A stretch of 64,000 nt of DNA from NCBI GenBank assembly GCA_947488905.1, contig CANLBJ010000003.1:62001-126000 (forward strand), written 5' to 3'. A program made the position numbers and the translations under genes. Under the pieces are notes generated by a model, which saw only the letters and a list, made by a program, of their open reading frames with translations, was not told the origin of the DNA and searched no databases. Of the stretch, positions 22,405 through 32,318 are shown one piece after another. Each line of letters starts with the position of its first letter. The stretch's first letter is position 1. Source of the stretch: Ulvibacter algarum. Lineage in GTDB: Bacteria; Bacteroidota; Bacteroidia; Flavobacteriales; Flavobacteriaceae.

Positions 22405-25400
22405 ATGGCATTATTCCAGACATCAGTACTTAAAACATATCTCGCGCAACAAGACCAGACGGCAGTAGAGAAAGCCTATCGCAAGTATACCAAGTACTTC
22501 TTAAATCCAGAAATACAAGAAAATATAAGGACTTGTAATGAAGAGCAGTTTCAAGCTACCTTCTTGACAGAGCTTTTTGTAAAGGTGCTAGATTACACCA
22601 TAAATCCTAGTCCTAAATATAATCTCACTACCGAATATAAAAACGAGAAAAACAATCGTAAAGCAGATGGTGCCATTATAGACGATGGTAAAACTATTGC
22701 AGTTGTAGAACTTAAGGGAACAAATACAAAAGACCTTGAGAGCATAAGAAGACAAGCTTTTGATTACAAAGTAAATCATAAAGGCTGTCGCTTTGTAGTT
22801 ACCTCTAATTTTGAAAAATTGCGTTTGTACATAGATGATGCAACGGAGCACGAACCCTTTGATTTATTTCAACTGACTTTAGAAGATTTTAGCTTACTAT
22901 ATTTATGTCTTCACAAAAATAATTTACTTAATGCCTTACCACTTAAAATCAAACAAGATTCTATTGTTAAGGAAGAAGAGATCACCAAGGATTTCTATAA
23001 GGATTACTCACGCTTTAAAAGGGAATTGTATCGTGACCTTGTAAAACGGAATAAGAAAACGCTCAAAATCACCCTAGCAAATGAACAGGGCAAAAGCGAA
23101 GACATAGAACAGCAGGGCGATATAGACCGTTTAGAGAAGAACGTAAAGCTAACCTTGTTTAAAAAATCGCAAAAACTCATTGATAGGTTCTTATTTATAT
23201 TTTTTGCTGAAGACAGAGACTTACTCGATTTTAATTACACTAAAAAGGTTTTGCAGGACTGGACGGAAGTGCGCAAACTGGATGTAGATGAGCCTTTGTA
23301 CACACGTTTTAAAAAACACTTTGACTACCTAGACAAAGGTCGCAAAGATGATACTGGTAGAGACAAGGTATTTGCATATAACGGTGGTCTATTTAAGCCA
23401 GATGCTATTCTGGATAACCTTGAGATAGACGATACACTTCTTTATGACCATAGCTACAAACTATCTACCTATGATTTTGAAAGTCAAGTAGACGTAAATA
23501 TTCTCGGCCATATTTTTGAAAACTCACTTAATGAGATTGAAAGTATTAATGCCGAAATAGAAGGCGGAGAATTTGACAAACAAAAAAGTAAACGTAAAAA
23601 AGATGGTGTTTTCTACACGCCCAAATACATTACTAAATATATCGTAGAGAATACGGTGGGAAAACTATGTAATGAGAAAAAGACCGAATTAGGCTTTAAG
23701 GAAGAGGAATACTTTAAAGGTCGTGGTATAGGAAGAAAAAAACGTAACGATAAGACCATTTTAAAACTCGTTACTATTCTAGATGATTATAGGGAATGGT
23801 TGTTAAAACTTACCATCTGTGATCCTGCCTGTGGCTCTGGAGCGTTTCTTAATCAGGCGCTGGATTTTCTCATAAAAGAACATCAATACATAGATGAGCT
23901 CAAGGCAAAAATTTTAGGAGGAGGATTACAGTTCCCAGATATTGAAAATACCGTATTAGAGAATAATATTTATGGTGTAGATCTTAACGAGGAGTCTGTA
24001 GAGATTGCAAAGCTATCACTCTGGTTACGCACCGCACAACCACGTCGTAAGCTTAACGATTTAAGTAGTAATATAAGGTGCGGAAATAGTTTAATAGATA
24101 GCAAGAGCATTGCAGGAGATAAAGCTTTTCACTGGGAAACCGCTTTCGCGAAAGTTTTTGAAAATGGTGGTTTTGATGTTGTGATTGGGAATCCGCCTTG
24201 GGGAGCAAAATTACCAAGTGCAGATTTAAAGTATGTTAAATCAAAGCATCAAGATATCATTGTTAGAATGGTTGATTCGTTTATGTTTTTTATGGATAAG
24301 TCAATTGATATTACCAACCAATTAGGAATTATTGGGATGATTATACCAGATGTAATTCTATACCAAAAAGATAATACTAAACTGCGAGAAAAGATTTTAA
24401 AAGAAACTCATTTGAATATCGCAATTAATGTCGGCGATGGAATTTTTGATGAAGTAGCAAGGCCATCAGCGATTGTTGTTTACTCTAAAACGCAAAACGA
24501 TAGCCCTAGTATCGTTGGTAATTTCAATAAATATAATGATGTCGACATTAATACTATTGACGTTTGTGAGGTGGAAAAAGATCTGTTTTATTCAATACCT
24601 AATACAGTATTTGCGACTCAAAACTTAGGTGGATATGAAATTTTGAAAAGACACAAAAGCAAGACCCTTAATGATTTTATTGATAAAGATGGAATTCAAA
24701 GAGGTGTTAGCCCTGATCTTAAAGAGGCATTCATCGTAGACTCTGAAACTATTAATCGTGAGAAATTAGAAATAGATTATATAAAAAAGACGGTAACTGG
24801 AGGTGTTGACGTGAAACGTTATTATACAATTGATGTAGATAAAAACCTTTTCTATACATCTAAGAGTGATGATCCTTTAAAATTCCCGAATATTCAATCT
24901 TATATTGAAACATATCTGCCGAGAATAACTTGTAAAGAGGTAGCACAAGGCAAACATCCATTCTATACATTGCATAGAGCAAGAAATGAGCGAATTTTTG
25001 ACAAAGACAGTAAAGTTTTAGGTGTAATTACTGGAGATAGTATAATTACATCTATTGATAAAAAAAGACTTTATCCCACAGATGGATTGTACGTTTTCAG
25101 TGCTAACGACAATATTTCAAATAAGTATTTATCAGCTGTATTAAACTCTAGATTATCAACTTATTTATACCGTTTACTTTCTTCAGAAACAGGTAGAACG
25201 ATGGCTCAAGTAAAGCCTGTTCTTTTGTCACAGCTACCATTTATCGAACCAACTAATGAAATTGTTTTGACAGTTGAAAATTTATATGATTTGGTATCAG
25301 AAGAAATTAGATCCTTTACAACCATTCAAAACAAATTCCTTACATATTTATTTCATCAGTTTAAGATTATTAAGTTCTCTCGCAAACTCGAAAATTGGCA

Positions 25401-25665
25401 AGATTTAGATTTTGGCGACTTTATCAAAGAGTTGAATAAAGCCATTAAAGCAACTAACAAGCAACGCGATAAAGATGGTCTACCACCTATAGCTACACTC
25501 ACTAAAACAGATGAGTTTGAATGGCTCGATCTCTTTGAGCAAAACAAGAAAAAAGCACAAGATCTACAATTACAAATAAACACCATCGAGCAACAAATAG
25601 ATGCTATGGTGTATGAGCTGTATGGATTGAGTGGGGATGAGATAAGGATTGTGGAGAATAGTTAA
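22405..25665 (+). CDS. Type IIG restriction-modification enzyme (Eco57I-like)
   Basis: 1086 aa. The N-terminal nuclease domain carries D88 and E102-x-K104 (RKADGAII...AVVELKG), a PD-(D/E)xK site. A helical connector follows. The N6-adenine methyltransferase domain has motif I DPACGSGAFLNQAL (from about 473) and motif IV NPPWG (596-600). The C-terminal third is a target-recognition region with coiled-coil ends (about 1030-1075). Both activities in one chain mean one gene can methylate and cut its own site. It starts the plus-strand cargo block. A palindrome copy (24142-24154) lies just before the NPPWG motif. Confidence 0.85.
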   Translation: MALFQTSVLKTYLAQQDQTAVEKAYRKYTKYFLNPEIQENIRTCNEEQFQATFLTELFVKVLDYTINPSPKYNLTTEYKNEKNNRKADGAIIDDGKTIAVVELKGTNTKDLESIRRQAFDYKVNHKGCRFVVTSNFEKLRLYIDDATEHEPFDLFQLTLEDFSLLYLCLHKNNLLNALPLKIKQDSIVKEEEITKDFYKDYSRFKRELYRDLVKRNKKTLKITLANEQGKSEDIEQQGDIDRLEKNVKLTLFKKSQKLIDRFLFIFFAEDRDLLDFNYTKKVLQDWTEVRKLDVDEPLYTRFKKHFDYLDKGRKDDTGRDKVFAYNGGLFKPDAILDNLEIDDTLLYDHSYKLSTYDFESQVDVNILGHIFENSLNEIESINAEIEGGEFDKQKSKRKKDGVFYTPKYITKYIVENTVGKLCNEKKTELGFKEEEYFKGRGIGRKKRNDKTILKLVTILDDYREWLLKLTICDPACGSGAFLNQALDFLIKEHQYIDELKAKILGGGLQFPDIENTVLENNIYGVDLNEESVEIAKLSLWLRTAQPRRKLNDLSSNIRCGNSLIDSKSIAGDKAFHWETAFAKVFENGGFDVVIGNPPWGAKLPSADLKYVKSKHQDIIVRMVDSFMFFMDKSIDITNQLGIIGMIIPDVILYQKDNTKLREKILKETHLNIAINVGDGIFDEVARPSAIVVYSKTQNDSPSIVGNFNKYNDVDINTIDVCEVEKDLFYSIPNTVFATQNLGGYEILKRHKSKTLNDFIDKDGIQRGVSPDLKEAFIVDSETINREKLEIDYIKKTVTGGVDVKRYYTIDVDKNLFYTSKSDDPLKFPNIQSYIETYLPRITCKEVAQGKHPFYTLHRARNERIFDKDSKVLGVITGDSIITSIDKKRLYPTDGLYVFSANDNISNKYLSAVLNSRLSTYLYRLLSSETGRTMAQVKPVLLSQLPFIEPTNEIVLTVENLYDLVSEEIRSFTTIQNKFLTYLFHQFKIIKFSRKLENWQDLDFGDFIKELNKAIKATNKQRDKDGLPPIATLTKTDEFEWLDLFEQNKKKAQDLQLQINTIEQQIDAMVYELYGLSGDEIRIVENS

Positions 25666-25674
25666 AAATAAAAT

Positions 25675-26001
25675 ATGAGCACACCAGAAATTAAATCAAT
25701 GAACTATGAGAGCTTTATGAATAGAGCTTATCGGTTAGACAGAAGAATAAGAAGACCTAGCAAGGCTGAATTTCAGAACTTAGTGAGACTAGAATCTAAA
25801 AATGAAAGTATAAGTAAAAACCTCAAAGAACTGAAAGAGCGGATGGAGAGGGCTTGCTTTATATTCTTAGATCAAGATATGACTTCTGAAGAAAGTGGGA
25901 AAATTGGAGTACTACTCAGTTTAATTGCTCAAGCAAATTCATCTGAAAGAATATATGAGTGTGCAGCGAGAGGATTAGTTATGACTGAGAAGTTTAAATA
26001 A
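25675..26001 (+). CDS. Small helical protein between the RM and TrlF-like genes
   Basis: 108 aa, charged and helical (for example SKNLKELKERMERACFIFLD), no membrane span, no recognised domain. It starts 9 bases after the restriction-modification stop and ends 5 bases before the TrlF-like gene, so it is co-expressed with both. It might be a regulator or inhibitor of one of the flanking enzymes. Confidence 0.5.
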   Translation: MSTPEIKSMNYESFMNRAYRLDRRIRRPSKAEFQNLVRLESKNESISKNLKELKERMERACFIFLDQDMTSEESGKIGVLLSLIAQANSSERIYECAARGLVMTEKFK

Positions 26002-26006
26002 TAAAT

Positions 26007-29000
26007 ATGGAAGAAAATTATAATAAAGGATCTAAATGGATTAAATGTGATTTGCACGTTCACACACCATTTTCCATAGAACATCATTTTGGCGATGGGC
26101 AACAAGAAGAGGTATGGGAAAAGTATATTTCAGATTTAGAATCCTTGCCTGAAGAGTTCAAAATCATAGGTATTAATGATTATATCTTTATAGATGGTTA
26201 CAAAAAGGTAATTGAGTACAAAAAGAATGGACGATTATCGAATATTGATTTGATTCTTCCTGTAATTGAGTTACGTATCGATAAGTTTGGGAGTGTTAAT
26301 AAAGACAACCCATTTAAAAGAGTAAACTATCACGTAATTTTTTCCAACAAGCTCGATCCTGAAACAATCCAACAACAATTTTTAAATTCACTAAATGCTA
26401 ATTATAAATTATTTCCTGATTATGAATCCAACGAAAGTGACTGGAACGGCGTAATCACAAGAGAAAATTTACAATCACTAGGTGAAAAAGTAAAAGCATC
26501 ATCCAGTGTGGTTTTGAATGGATCTGCACTTAAGATAGGTTTTCAATCTCTGAACATACCTTATTCACAGCTTATTGAAAAATTAAAAAATGTTCATTTA
26601 AAAGGGCAATTTTTGACTGCTGTTGGTAAAACTGAATGGGAAGCGATGAGATGGGATGGTTCTATAGCCGAAAAGAAAACTGTTATCAATTCTGCTGATT
26701 TTGTTTTTACAGCTTCCGAGGATAAGGCTGCATTTGATAAGTCTAAAGCAGGCTTACAGTCACAATCGGTTAATACATTACTTTTAGATTGTAGCGATGC
26801 CCATTCCTATAGTTCTGAAACTGAAATAAAGGATAGAATAGGCAATTGCAATACTTGGGTAAAAATCAATCCTACATTTGAAGGACTTATATATCTCTTA
26901 TATGAACCAGAGAGTAGAATATTTATTGGCCCAGAGCCAGAATTGCATACAAGAGTAAGAAACAACCAAACCAAATACATAGAGAAACTTACAATAAATC
27001 AAATCGCTGATTACAACGAAGCAAATGGGGTTTGGTTCAAAAATCAAGAAGTCTATCCAAGCAGGGAGTTAACAGCAATCATAGGAAATAAAGGAAAAGG
27101 TAAAAGTGCCATCACAGATGTTATAGGTCTATTAGGCAATTCTCACAACTATGAATATTTCTCATTCTTGAGTAAAAAGAAATTTCTTAAAGGTGGATTG
27201 GCTAAGAATTTTGAAGCAGAATTAACTTGGGCAAGTGGTTTAACAGTACATCAAAATCTTAATAATTCTGTTGATTATGACTTGGAGGAGAAGGTCAAAT
27301 ACTTACCTCAATCTTATTTTGAGGATTTATGTAATGAAATAGAGAATAATGAAAATTTCAAAAATGAAATTAATCAAGTTGTATTTACGCACCTAGATCC
27401 AACCGAGCGTAACAACACCTCTACTTTTGATGACTTTATCAATGTTAAAAAGCAAACCGAAGATGAAAAAATTGCTTCTTTACGTCAAGATTTAAGAAAT
27501 CTAAATGAAGAAATCGTCAGCTTACAACTAAAGAATACTGAAGAGTATAAAAGAGGAATACAAAGTAAAATTGACACAATACAATTAGAGATTGATAGTC
27601 TTATAGAAAATAAACCCAAAGATCCGTTTCCTGACGATCCTGATAAAAAAGATGATGATTCAGAGAATAAAGGCGAAAATTTTAAATTACTTGAAAAGGC
27701 AAGTAAAGACTTTGATCTTTTAACTATTCAGCAAGAGAAATTAACAGAGGAGCTAACAAATCTCAATAGTGATTTGACGAGGCTTCACCAAATTAAAGAG
27801 AGATTTAATACTGAGAAATTTAGAGTTCAAAATTTTAGATCTGAAGAATCCGAGGACTTAAAAGCGTTTAATATTTCTATTGATGAAGTTTACCCAGAAC
27901 CTAAGATTAGTTTTGAACCAATAAACAAAATTATTGTTGCAAAGGAGCAACAAAAAACTATATTGGAACTTCAACTCGGCAAGCTACCTCTTAATGAAGA
28001 GAAGTATAAATATTTATCACTAATTAAATCAGATCTCTTAATAGAAAAGATAAATAAATCTAAAGATAAAATAGAAGAACTCTCTAAGTCACTTGATGCA
28101 AAAGAAAAGGCAATTGAGTTTTATAAATCATCGGTTACAAAATGGGAAAAAGCATTAGCGGAGAAGACAGGAGATACTTCAAACCCTTTGCCTAGCTCAT
28201 TGAATTATTTCAAAAACCAGTTAAAATTTATTACTGAGCAATTGAGCGCTCAAATAGGAATAAAAAAGACACAGCGTAATGAAATAACGACCAAAATTTA
28301 TGAGTCTAAAAAGTCGATAGTTGATATCTACGCACAATTCAAATCTAATATTGATCACAAGTTATCTGCTGAAATGCAGGAAATCAAAGAATATGTTATT
28401 TCTTTAGAGGCATCTATGCAAATCTCAAATTTTTCAGAAAATTTCTTAGAGTTCATAGATAAAGGACGAGCAGGATCGTTTAGAGGACAAGTTGAGGCGG
28501 AATTATTAGTTAAAGATTTGTTAGATCAAACTGACCCTAACAATCTTGAAGAAATTTTAAAATTTCTTGATGGGATAACTCAAAAACTTGATTTTTTTGG
28601 CGAAGTCAAGCAGAATCCTTTCAATCAAATTAAAGAATCTAAAAAGCTCAACGAACTTTATGATTTCCTGTATAGCCTTAAATATTTAGACGAAAAATAT
28701 GAATTAAAGTTCTCTGGTAAAAGTATAGAACAACTTTCTCCTGGCGAGCGTGGAGCTGCTCTCATCGTATTCTATCTTTTGTTAGATAATGATGAAAAAC
28801 CTTTGATTATAGATCAGCCAGAAGATAATTTGGACAATCAAAGTGTATTTGAAGTCCTAGTTCCATTTATAAGACAGGCTAAGAAGAAAAGACAGCTTAT
28901 CATAGTCACTCACAACCCAAATTTAGCTGTAGTTGCAGATGCAGAACAAGTAATCCACGTTGAACTAGATAAAAAAGGAAATAACGTCTTTAGTTTCAAG

Positions 29001-29126
29001 TCTGGCGGGATTGAAAAGAATATCATTAATAAGGGAATTGTCGATATACTTGAAGGTACAAAACCTGCTTTTGACAAACGGAAGCTCAAGTATCTAAGTG
29101 ATAGTTATACCAGACAAATTAAATAA
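26007..29126 (+). CDS. TrlF-like PHP-domain/SMC-type ATPase
   Basis: 1039 aa. The N-terminal PHP phosphoesterase domain begins KCDLHVHTPFS (H17, H19 metal ligands) and includes a later DCSDAH. An ATPase head of the RecF/SMC type follows, with Walker A IGNKGKGKS at about 357-365. Coiled coils span about 490-770, and the C-terminal head part has LSPGERG near 912 and Walker B PLIIDQPEDNLD near 931. This is the TrlF family order (PHP nuclease plus AAA). These proteins are seen in defence islands and are proposed to cleave nucleic acids. It sits between a type IIG enzyme and a nuclease-fold protein, consistent with defence. Confidence 0.8.
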   Translation: MEENYNKGSKWIKCDLHVHTPFSIEHHFGDGQQEEVWEKYISDLESLPEEFKIIGINDYIFIDGYKKVIEYKKNGRLSNIDLILPVIELRIDKFGSVNKDNPFKRVNYHVIFSNKLDPETIQQQFLNSLNANYKLFPDYESNESDWNGVITRENLQSLGEKVKASSSVVLNGSALKIGFQSLNIPYSQLIEKLKNVHLKGQFLTAVGKTEWEAMRWDGSIAEKKTVINSADFVFTASEDKAAFDKSKAGLQSQSVNTLLLDCSDAHSYSSETEIKDRIGNCNTWVKINPTFEGLIYLLYEPESRIFIGPEPELHTRVRNNQTKYIEKLTINQIADYNEANGVWFKNQEVYPSRELTAIIGNKGKGKSAITDVIGLLGNSHNYEYFSFLSKKKFLKGGLAKNFEAELTWASGLTVHQNLNNSVDYDLEEKVKYLPQSYFEDLCNEIENNENFKNEINQVVFTHLDPTERNNTSTFDDFINVKKQTEDEKIASLRQDLRNLNEEIVSLQLKNTEEYKRGIQSKIDTIQLEIDSLIENKPKDPFPDDPDKKDDDSENKGENFKLLEKASKDFDLLTIQQEKLTEELTNLNSDLTRLHQIKERFNTEKFRVQNFRSEESEDLKAFNISIDEVYPEPKISFEPINKIIVAKEQQKTILELQLGKLPLNEEKYKYLSLIKSDLLIEKINKSKDKIEELSKSLDAKEKAIEFYKSSVTKWEKALAEKTGDTSNPLPSSLNYFKNQLKFITEQLSAQIGIKKTQRNEITTKIYESKKSIVDIYAQFKSNIDHKLSAEMQEIKEYVISLEASMQISNFSENFLEFIDKGRAGSFRGQVEAELLVKDLLDQTDPNNLEEILKFLDGITQKLDFFGEVKQNPFNQIKESKKLNELYDFLYSLKYLDEKYELKFSGKSIEQLSPGERGAALIVFYLLLDNDEKPLIIDQPEDNLDNQSVFEVLVPFIRQAKKKRQLIIVTHNPNLAVVADAEQVIHVELDKKGNNVFSFKSGGIEKNIINKGIVDILEGTKPAFDKRKLKYLSDSYTRQIK

Positions 29127-29129
29127 TCT

Positions 29130-29681
29130 ATGAAAAATTTTGAATCCTTTACCAACTATATAGTTTACCTAAATGGTGATTTGCCAAAAGGAATGAATGC
29201 AGGACTTTCTGGTCCATTGCCTAATAGAGTTGCCGGAGATAAAGCTGAACAATACGTAGTTAGAAAACTTAACAAATTGAACTACGAAGCTTACATAACA
29301 CCAGGAAGCAAATCACCGGCAGATATTTTTGCGGTAAAACGACGACAAGGTTACTGGCATATAATGCTCATTCAAGTAAAATCTTCTGTAAATGTTTCCA
29401 CAATCAAAAAACTAAACAAAACTAAAGTTGAAGAGCTCAATGATCTTGGAAAGTTTGTAAAGGAACAGCTTAAGAAAGTCGAAATGATGAATGATTATGC
29501 GAACAAGCCTATCTTAGTGAGTACCGGTTATGCTGCGGTTCATAGTTTAGAGTCGAAAAGTGGTCTTAGAAATCTAATTAAGAATACTGAATTTTATTCT
29601 GCATTTAGATCAAATTTTACTAAAGTAGATTTCGCGAAAGCAAAAGAAAAAGCAGAAGTGGATCACAGTTTGAAGCCTTAG
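29130..29681 (+). CDS. PD-(D/E)xK endonuclease-like (Holliday-junction-resolvase fold) protein
   Basis: 183 aa. The pattern GDKAEQYVVRKL (E40), ADIFAV (D65) and MLIQVKSS (Q82-x-K84) is the E...D...(E/Q)xK signature of Hjc-like and restriction-endonuclease-like folds, with Q in place of the second acid as in several families. It begins 3 bases after the TrlF-like gene and belongs to the same operon. It may supply cleavage for that system. A palindrome copy (29630-29641) lies in the C-terminal coding part. Confidence 0.65.
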   Translation: MKNFESFTNYIVYLNGDLPKGMNAGLSGPLPNRVAGDKAEQYVVRKLNKLNYEAYITPGSKSPADIFAVKRRQGYWHIMLIQVKSSVNVSTIKKLNKTKVEELNDLGKFVKEQLKKVEMMNDYANKPILVSTGYAAVHSLESKSGLRNLIKNTEFYSAFRSNFTKVDFAKAKEKAEVDHSLKP

Positions 29682-29723
29682 CCCTACCGTCCAAAGTTTA
29701 CAATTCACTTAAATAAAGCCTTA

Positions 29724-29731
29724 TATATTTG
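29724..29731 (+). promoter_or_regulatory. Possible Bacteroidetes -7 promoter element
   Basis: TATATTTG matches the Bacteroidetes sigma-70 -7 consensus TAnnTTTG and lies 30 bases before the ATG of the 43-aa gene. A TTG at -33 is not clear. Confidence 0.35.
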
Positions 29732-29760
29732 ACCCATTATTAATATAAAAACCTAAAATT

Positions 29761-29892
29761 ATGGCAAAGTCAAGTGGTCTAAAAAATGCTCCAAGTACAA
29801 CAGGAAACAAATCTGGAGGTGGTAGAGGAAACAATCCGCCAAAATCGAGTCCAGGTAAAACAGGAAACTCTGGTTCTAAAGGAAAGAAGTAA
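29761..29892 (+). CDS. Tiny Gly/Ser/Lys-rich protein
   Basis: 43 aa (MAKSSGLKNAPSTTGNKSGG ... GSKGKK), low complexity, basic and without hydrophobic core, so probably unstructured. It has its own promoter-like box upstream and stands alone between the nuclease gene and the next reading frame. It could equally be a nucleic-acid-binding peptide or a leader; translation is plausible but unproven. Confidence 0.4.
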   Translation: MAKSSGLKNAPSTTGNKSGGGRGNNPPKSSPGKTGNSGSKGKK

Positions 29893-29942
29893 TGCAAAAC
29901 TGATGGTCGCAATGTTCAAAGCGTTGCGACCATATTGTTACT

Positions 29943-30674
29943 ATGACGGAAGAAGATTTTAAAATAGATAGATTTCACGAAACCTGGGAAAGTGGCATTC
30001 CCTATTGGTTCATTGGAGCTTGTTTACTCAATTACAATTTCAAGTCCTTCAGGCGCTTTTTGATTTATATTTCTCATTATGGCTCTGTCATAGATTTATG
30101 GGAAACTCCTTCTCAAGAAATTAAAAACGAAGAAATAATAGCTGGATTTCAGCCACTATTTACAGAGCGTATTCCTAAAAAGATGCTATACCAAATAACT
30201 GGTCTCAAATCAAAAACTACTTTTAATGAACAATTCAAAACCTATTTTGAAGCAAATGATTTAATAGGAAGAAAAAGTTTTACGATGCTAGAAGCCTATA
30301 AAATTTTAGAATTTTGGCAAGGTGAAGGTAAATGGGGAAGAATGCAGGCAGCAAAAAAAGAGATGTTAGCTGATATTATTCATAATGGAAATTACGAGCG
30401 AACTGCTGAAGAATTTAGAGGAGCATTGGGGAAAGAAGGTTACAGACCAAATCTTATATCTCCCAAAAAAATCAAACAACTCATTGAACATATTGACCTT
30501 ACAGAAGAAAACCAGATTGAAGAACTTATGGGTTATAAAGAACTTCAAACTGGCTTACTATGGATGTTTGGAATAGTGATGCTTTTCCATTTCTTCACTC
30601 AAAATGAGGGCATTTTTAATACAAATTGTATATCGGCTAAAGCTATATCCTCTCCACCTCATACCGATACCTAA
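29943..30674 (+). CDS. Hypothetical cargo protein, possibly with a replaced C-terminus
   Basis: 243 aa. Mostly helical, no recognised domain (SKTTFNEQFKTYFEANDLIG looks like a small HTH; a hydrophobic stretch LLWMFGIVMLFHFF is near residues 203-216). The last 25 residues (NTNCISAKAISSPPHTDT) look unlike a folded tail, and the final 32 bases are antisense to the end of the 158-aa gene. The cargo block may have been joined to the element backbone here. Function unknown. Confidence 0.5.
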   Translation: MTEEDFKIDRFHETWESGIPYWFIGACLLNYNFKSFRRFLIYISHYGSVIDLWETPSQEIKNEEIIAGFQPLFTERIPKKMLYQITGLKSKTTFNEQFKTYFEANDLIGRKSFTMLEAYKILEFWQGEGKWGRMQAAKKEMLADIIHNGNYERTAEEFRGALGKEGYRPNLISPKKIKQLIEHIDLTEENQIEELMGYKELQTGLLWMFGIVMLFHFFTQNEGIFNTNCISAKAISSPPHTDT

Positions 30675-31119
30675 AAACACTAGTCCTTACCACACGATAT
30701 TTCCCAATTACAGTATTCCAACCCAGCTGTGTTTTTACACCCAAATCTCGAAACGTAGAGCGAGCAATATTTCGGACACGTCCCATTCTTACTAACTCCT
30801 CTAAAATAGCCTCGTCATTAGCAGGTTTTGAGGTTTCCTTTTTAGGTGCTACTTTTTCAAGTTCTGGTTGTTCTTCTAGTGCATCTTCAATTTCATTGAA
30901 CTCTAGTTTATCGGCATACTCTTCATCTATGTCTTCTAAGATTTCTAAATCAAGTTCTTCAAGTTGTTCGTATAAACTTCCTTTTTCACAATCTGAAACT
31001 GTTTCGAGTAGCTTATGCATTCTATCAAAGATTTCTATTTTTTCTTGAATGGGTTGCAAAAGTAATTTCTTATCCAGATTGTTATTTTTCAGGAAAACCT
31101 GATGTTCTATTTTCTTCAT
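30643..31119 (-). CDS. Hypothetical protein of the element backbone
   Basis: 158 aa. An acidic helical middle (about 55-90, many Glu) and a basic C-terminal part (VRNIARSTFRDLGVKTQLGW ... KYRVVRTSVFRYRYEV). It could be a nucleic-acid-binding domain at the end, but no family is recognised. It is the last gene of the minus-strand series that begins with the MoxR-type ATPase, ignoring the inserted cargo. Confidence 0.5.
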   Translation of the reverse strand: MKKIEHQVFLKNNNLDKKLLLQPIQEKIEIFDRMHKLLETVSDCEKGSLYEQLEELDLEILEDIDEEYADKLEFNEIEDALEEQPELEKVAPKKETSKPANDEAILEELVRMGRVRNIARSTFRDLGVKTQLGWNTVIGKYRVVRTSVFRYRYEVERI

Positions 31120-31123
31120 AGTC

Positions 31124-31369
31124 TTATGTTGTTATTGGGATGAGTTCCTGTTTATCTGCGATAGCATTTTCTAAAACATTAGAAAGTGCTGCTGTCGCTA
31201 GAGAGGTCACGATGATGATACAGGTTGTTTTCAAAAGTTCGGCACCTTTGGGTATTTGAAGTTTAAACTCCTTTGTTGGGTCATTCTTACCTAAATTATA
31301 ATAGATAAGCGCTTCGGCAAAACCTATGGCGAGTCCAGCGCCTGTGATGATTAATACTTTTTTATTCAT
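31124..31369 (-). CDS. Small membrane protein with two spans
   Basis: 81 aa. Two hydrophobic segments at about residues 4-24 (VLIITGAGLAIGFAEALIYY) and 47-65 (TTCIIIVTSLATAALSNVL). It lies 4 bases before the 158-aa gene and 2 bases after the 206-aa gene, so it belongs to the same operon. Function unknown; perhaps another membrane component of the particle or complex. Confidence 0.5.
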   Translation of the reverse strand: MNKKVLIITGAGLAIGFAEALIYYNLGKNDPTKEFKLQIPKGAELLKTTCIIIVTSLATAALSNVLENAIADKQELIPITT

Positions 31370-31371
31370 AG

Positions 31372-31992
31372 TTATTTGGTGGCTTTTTCTTCCATTTTAT
31401 CATACTTCGCTTTGATATCTTTTTCGCCAGCTTCGGCACGTACAAAGTTGATTCCGTAGGTGTTCATAATACCTCTGTGCGCTCGTAGTAGAATCTTCTC
31501 GGCTTCTTTCTGCATCTTCACGTTGTCCTTATGCGCTGGCGGAATCAAATTAGCAATCGCGATAAAATGATTCTTGATTTTGGTATGGCGCATCGGCTTG
31601 GGCTTTTTAGGCTCATTTTTACGCTTTTCTTCGTTGAAACGTTTGATTTTTAACCGACACGCCTTGATGTCTTTACTCAAACTATCCAGTTCTTTCTTGA
31701 CGGTTTTAGTAGGTTCTTTATCTTTTTTTGGAGCTTCCTTTTTAGAATCAGATAATTCTTTTTTAGACGTCTCTTTAGGTTCCTTCGTTTCCGCTTTCTC
31801 AGCTTTTATGGCTTTAGGAGCAAGACGTTCCACTAAAAGAAACACCTTCTCGATATTTTCTTTGGCAATCTCTTCAAAAGCCTTTTTATCATTGGTTTCT
31901 TTGTAATCATCCAGTATGTCCTGCACAGCAGTTTGTAATGCTTCAGGTTGCACATTGCTCATATCGAGCGCTTGTAATTGTTGTATGGTCAT
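31372..31992 (-). CDS. Lysine-rich protein
   Basis: 206 aa. A short helical N-terminal domain (1-60) is followed by a Lys/Glu-rich linker (about 65-130) and a basic C-terminal part (PKKPKPMRHTKIKNHFIAIA). It could bind nucleic acids. Located 9 bases after the 104-aa gene. No family recognised. Confidence 0.45.
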   Translation of the reverse strand: MTIQQLQALDMSNVQPEALQTAVQDILDDYKETNDKKAFEEIAKENIEKVFLLVERLAPKAIKAEKAETKEPKETSKKELSDSKKEAPKKDKEPTKTVKKELDSLSKDIKACRLKIKRFNEEKRKNEPKKPKPMRHTKIKNHFIAIANLIPPAHKDNVKMQKEAEKILLRAHRGIMNTYGINFVRAEAGEKDIKAKYDKMEEKATK

Positions 31993-32001
31993 CGTTTATT
32001 T

Positions 32002-32316
32002 TTAAGCTGCAATTAATAATTCTAGTTCCAGAAGGTCTAAGGCTCTGGCACGTTCTTTTTCTTGAAGGCGTATGATTTCTTTAGCATCGCTACGCTTATC
32101 TTTCTGTTCCATTTTAGGATGCAGCATCTCATATAAAAGCATATCTGCTTCTTGGGCTTTTACGTCAGACTTGCTAAAATCTTCAGAAGTTGACTTTATC
32201 ACTTCCCAAGCCTTTACAGGGTCAAGTTTACTACCTGTAAGGTCTTCGATTTCATCTTGATTTTTAATCTTCAACGCCTTTAGAGCGTCCTTGGTGGTAT
32301 TTTTAGTTTTGTACAT
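32002..32316 (-). CDS. Small helical protein
   Basis: 104 aa, strongly charged and helical, ending LLELELLIAA. No known domain. It starts 2 bases after the 108-aa gene stop, in the same operon as the vWA-like gene upstream. Confidence 0.45.
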   Translation of the reverse strand: MYKTKNTTKDALKALKIKNQDEIEDLTGSKLDPVKAWEVIKSTSEDFSKSDVKAQEADMLLYEMLHPKMEQKDKRSDAKEIIRLQEKERARALDLLELELLIAA

Positions 32317-32318
32317 AT

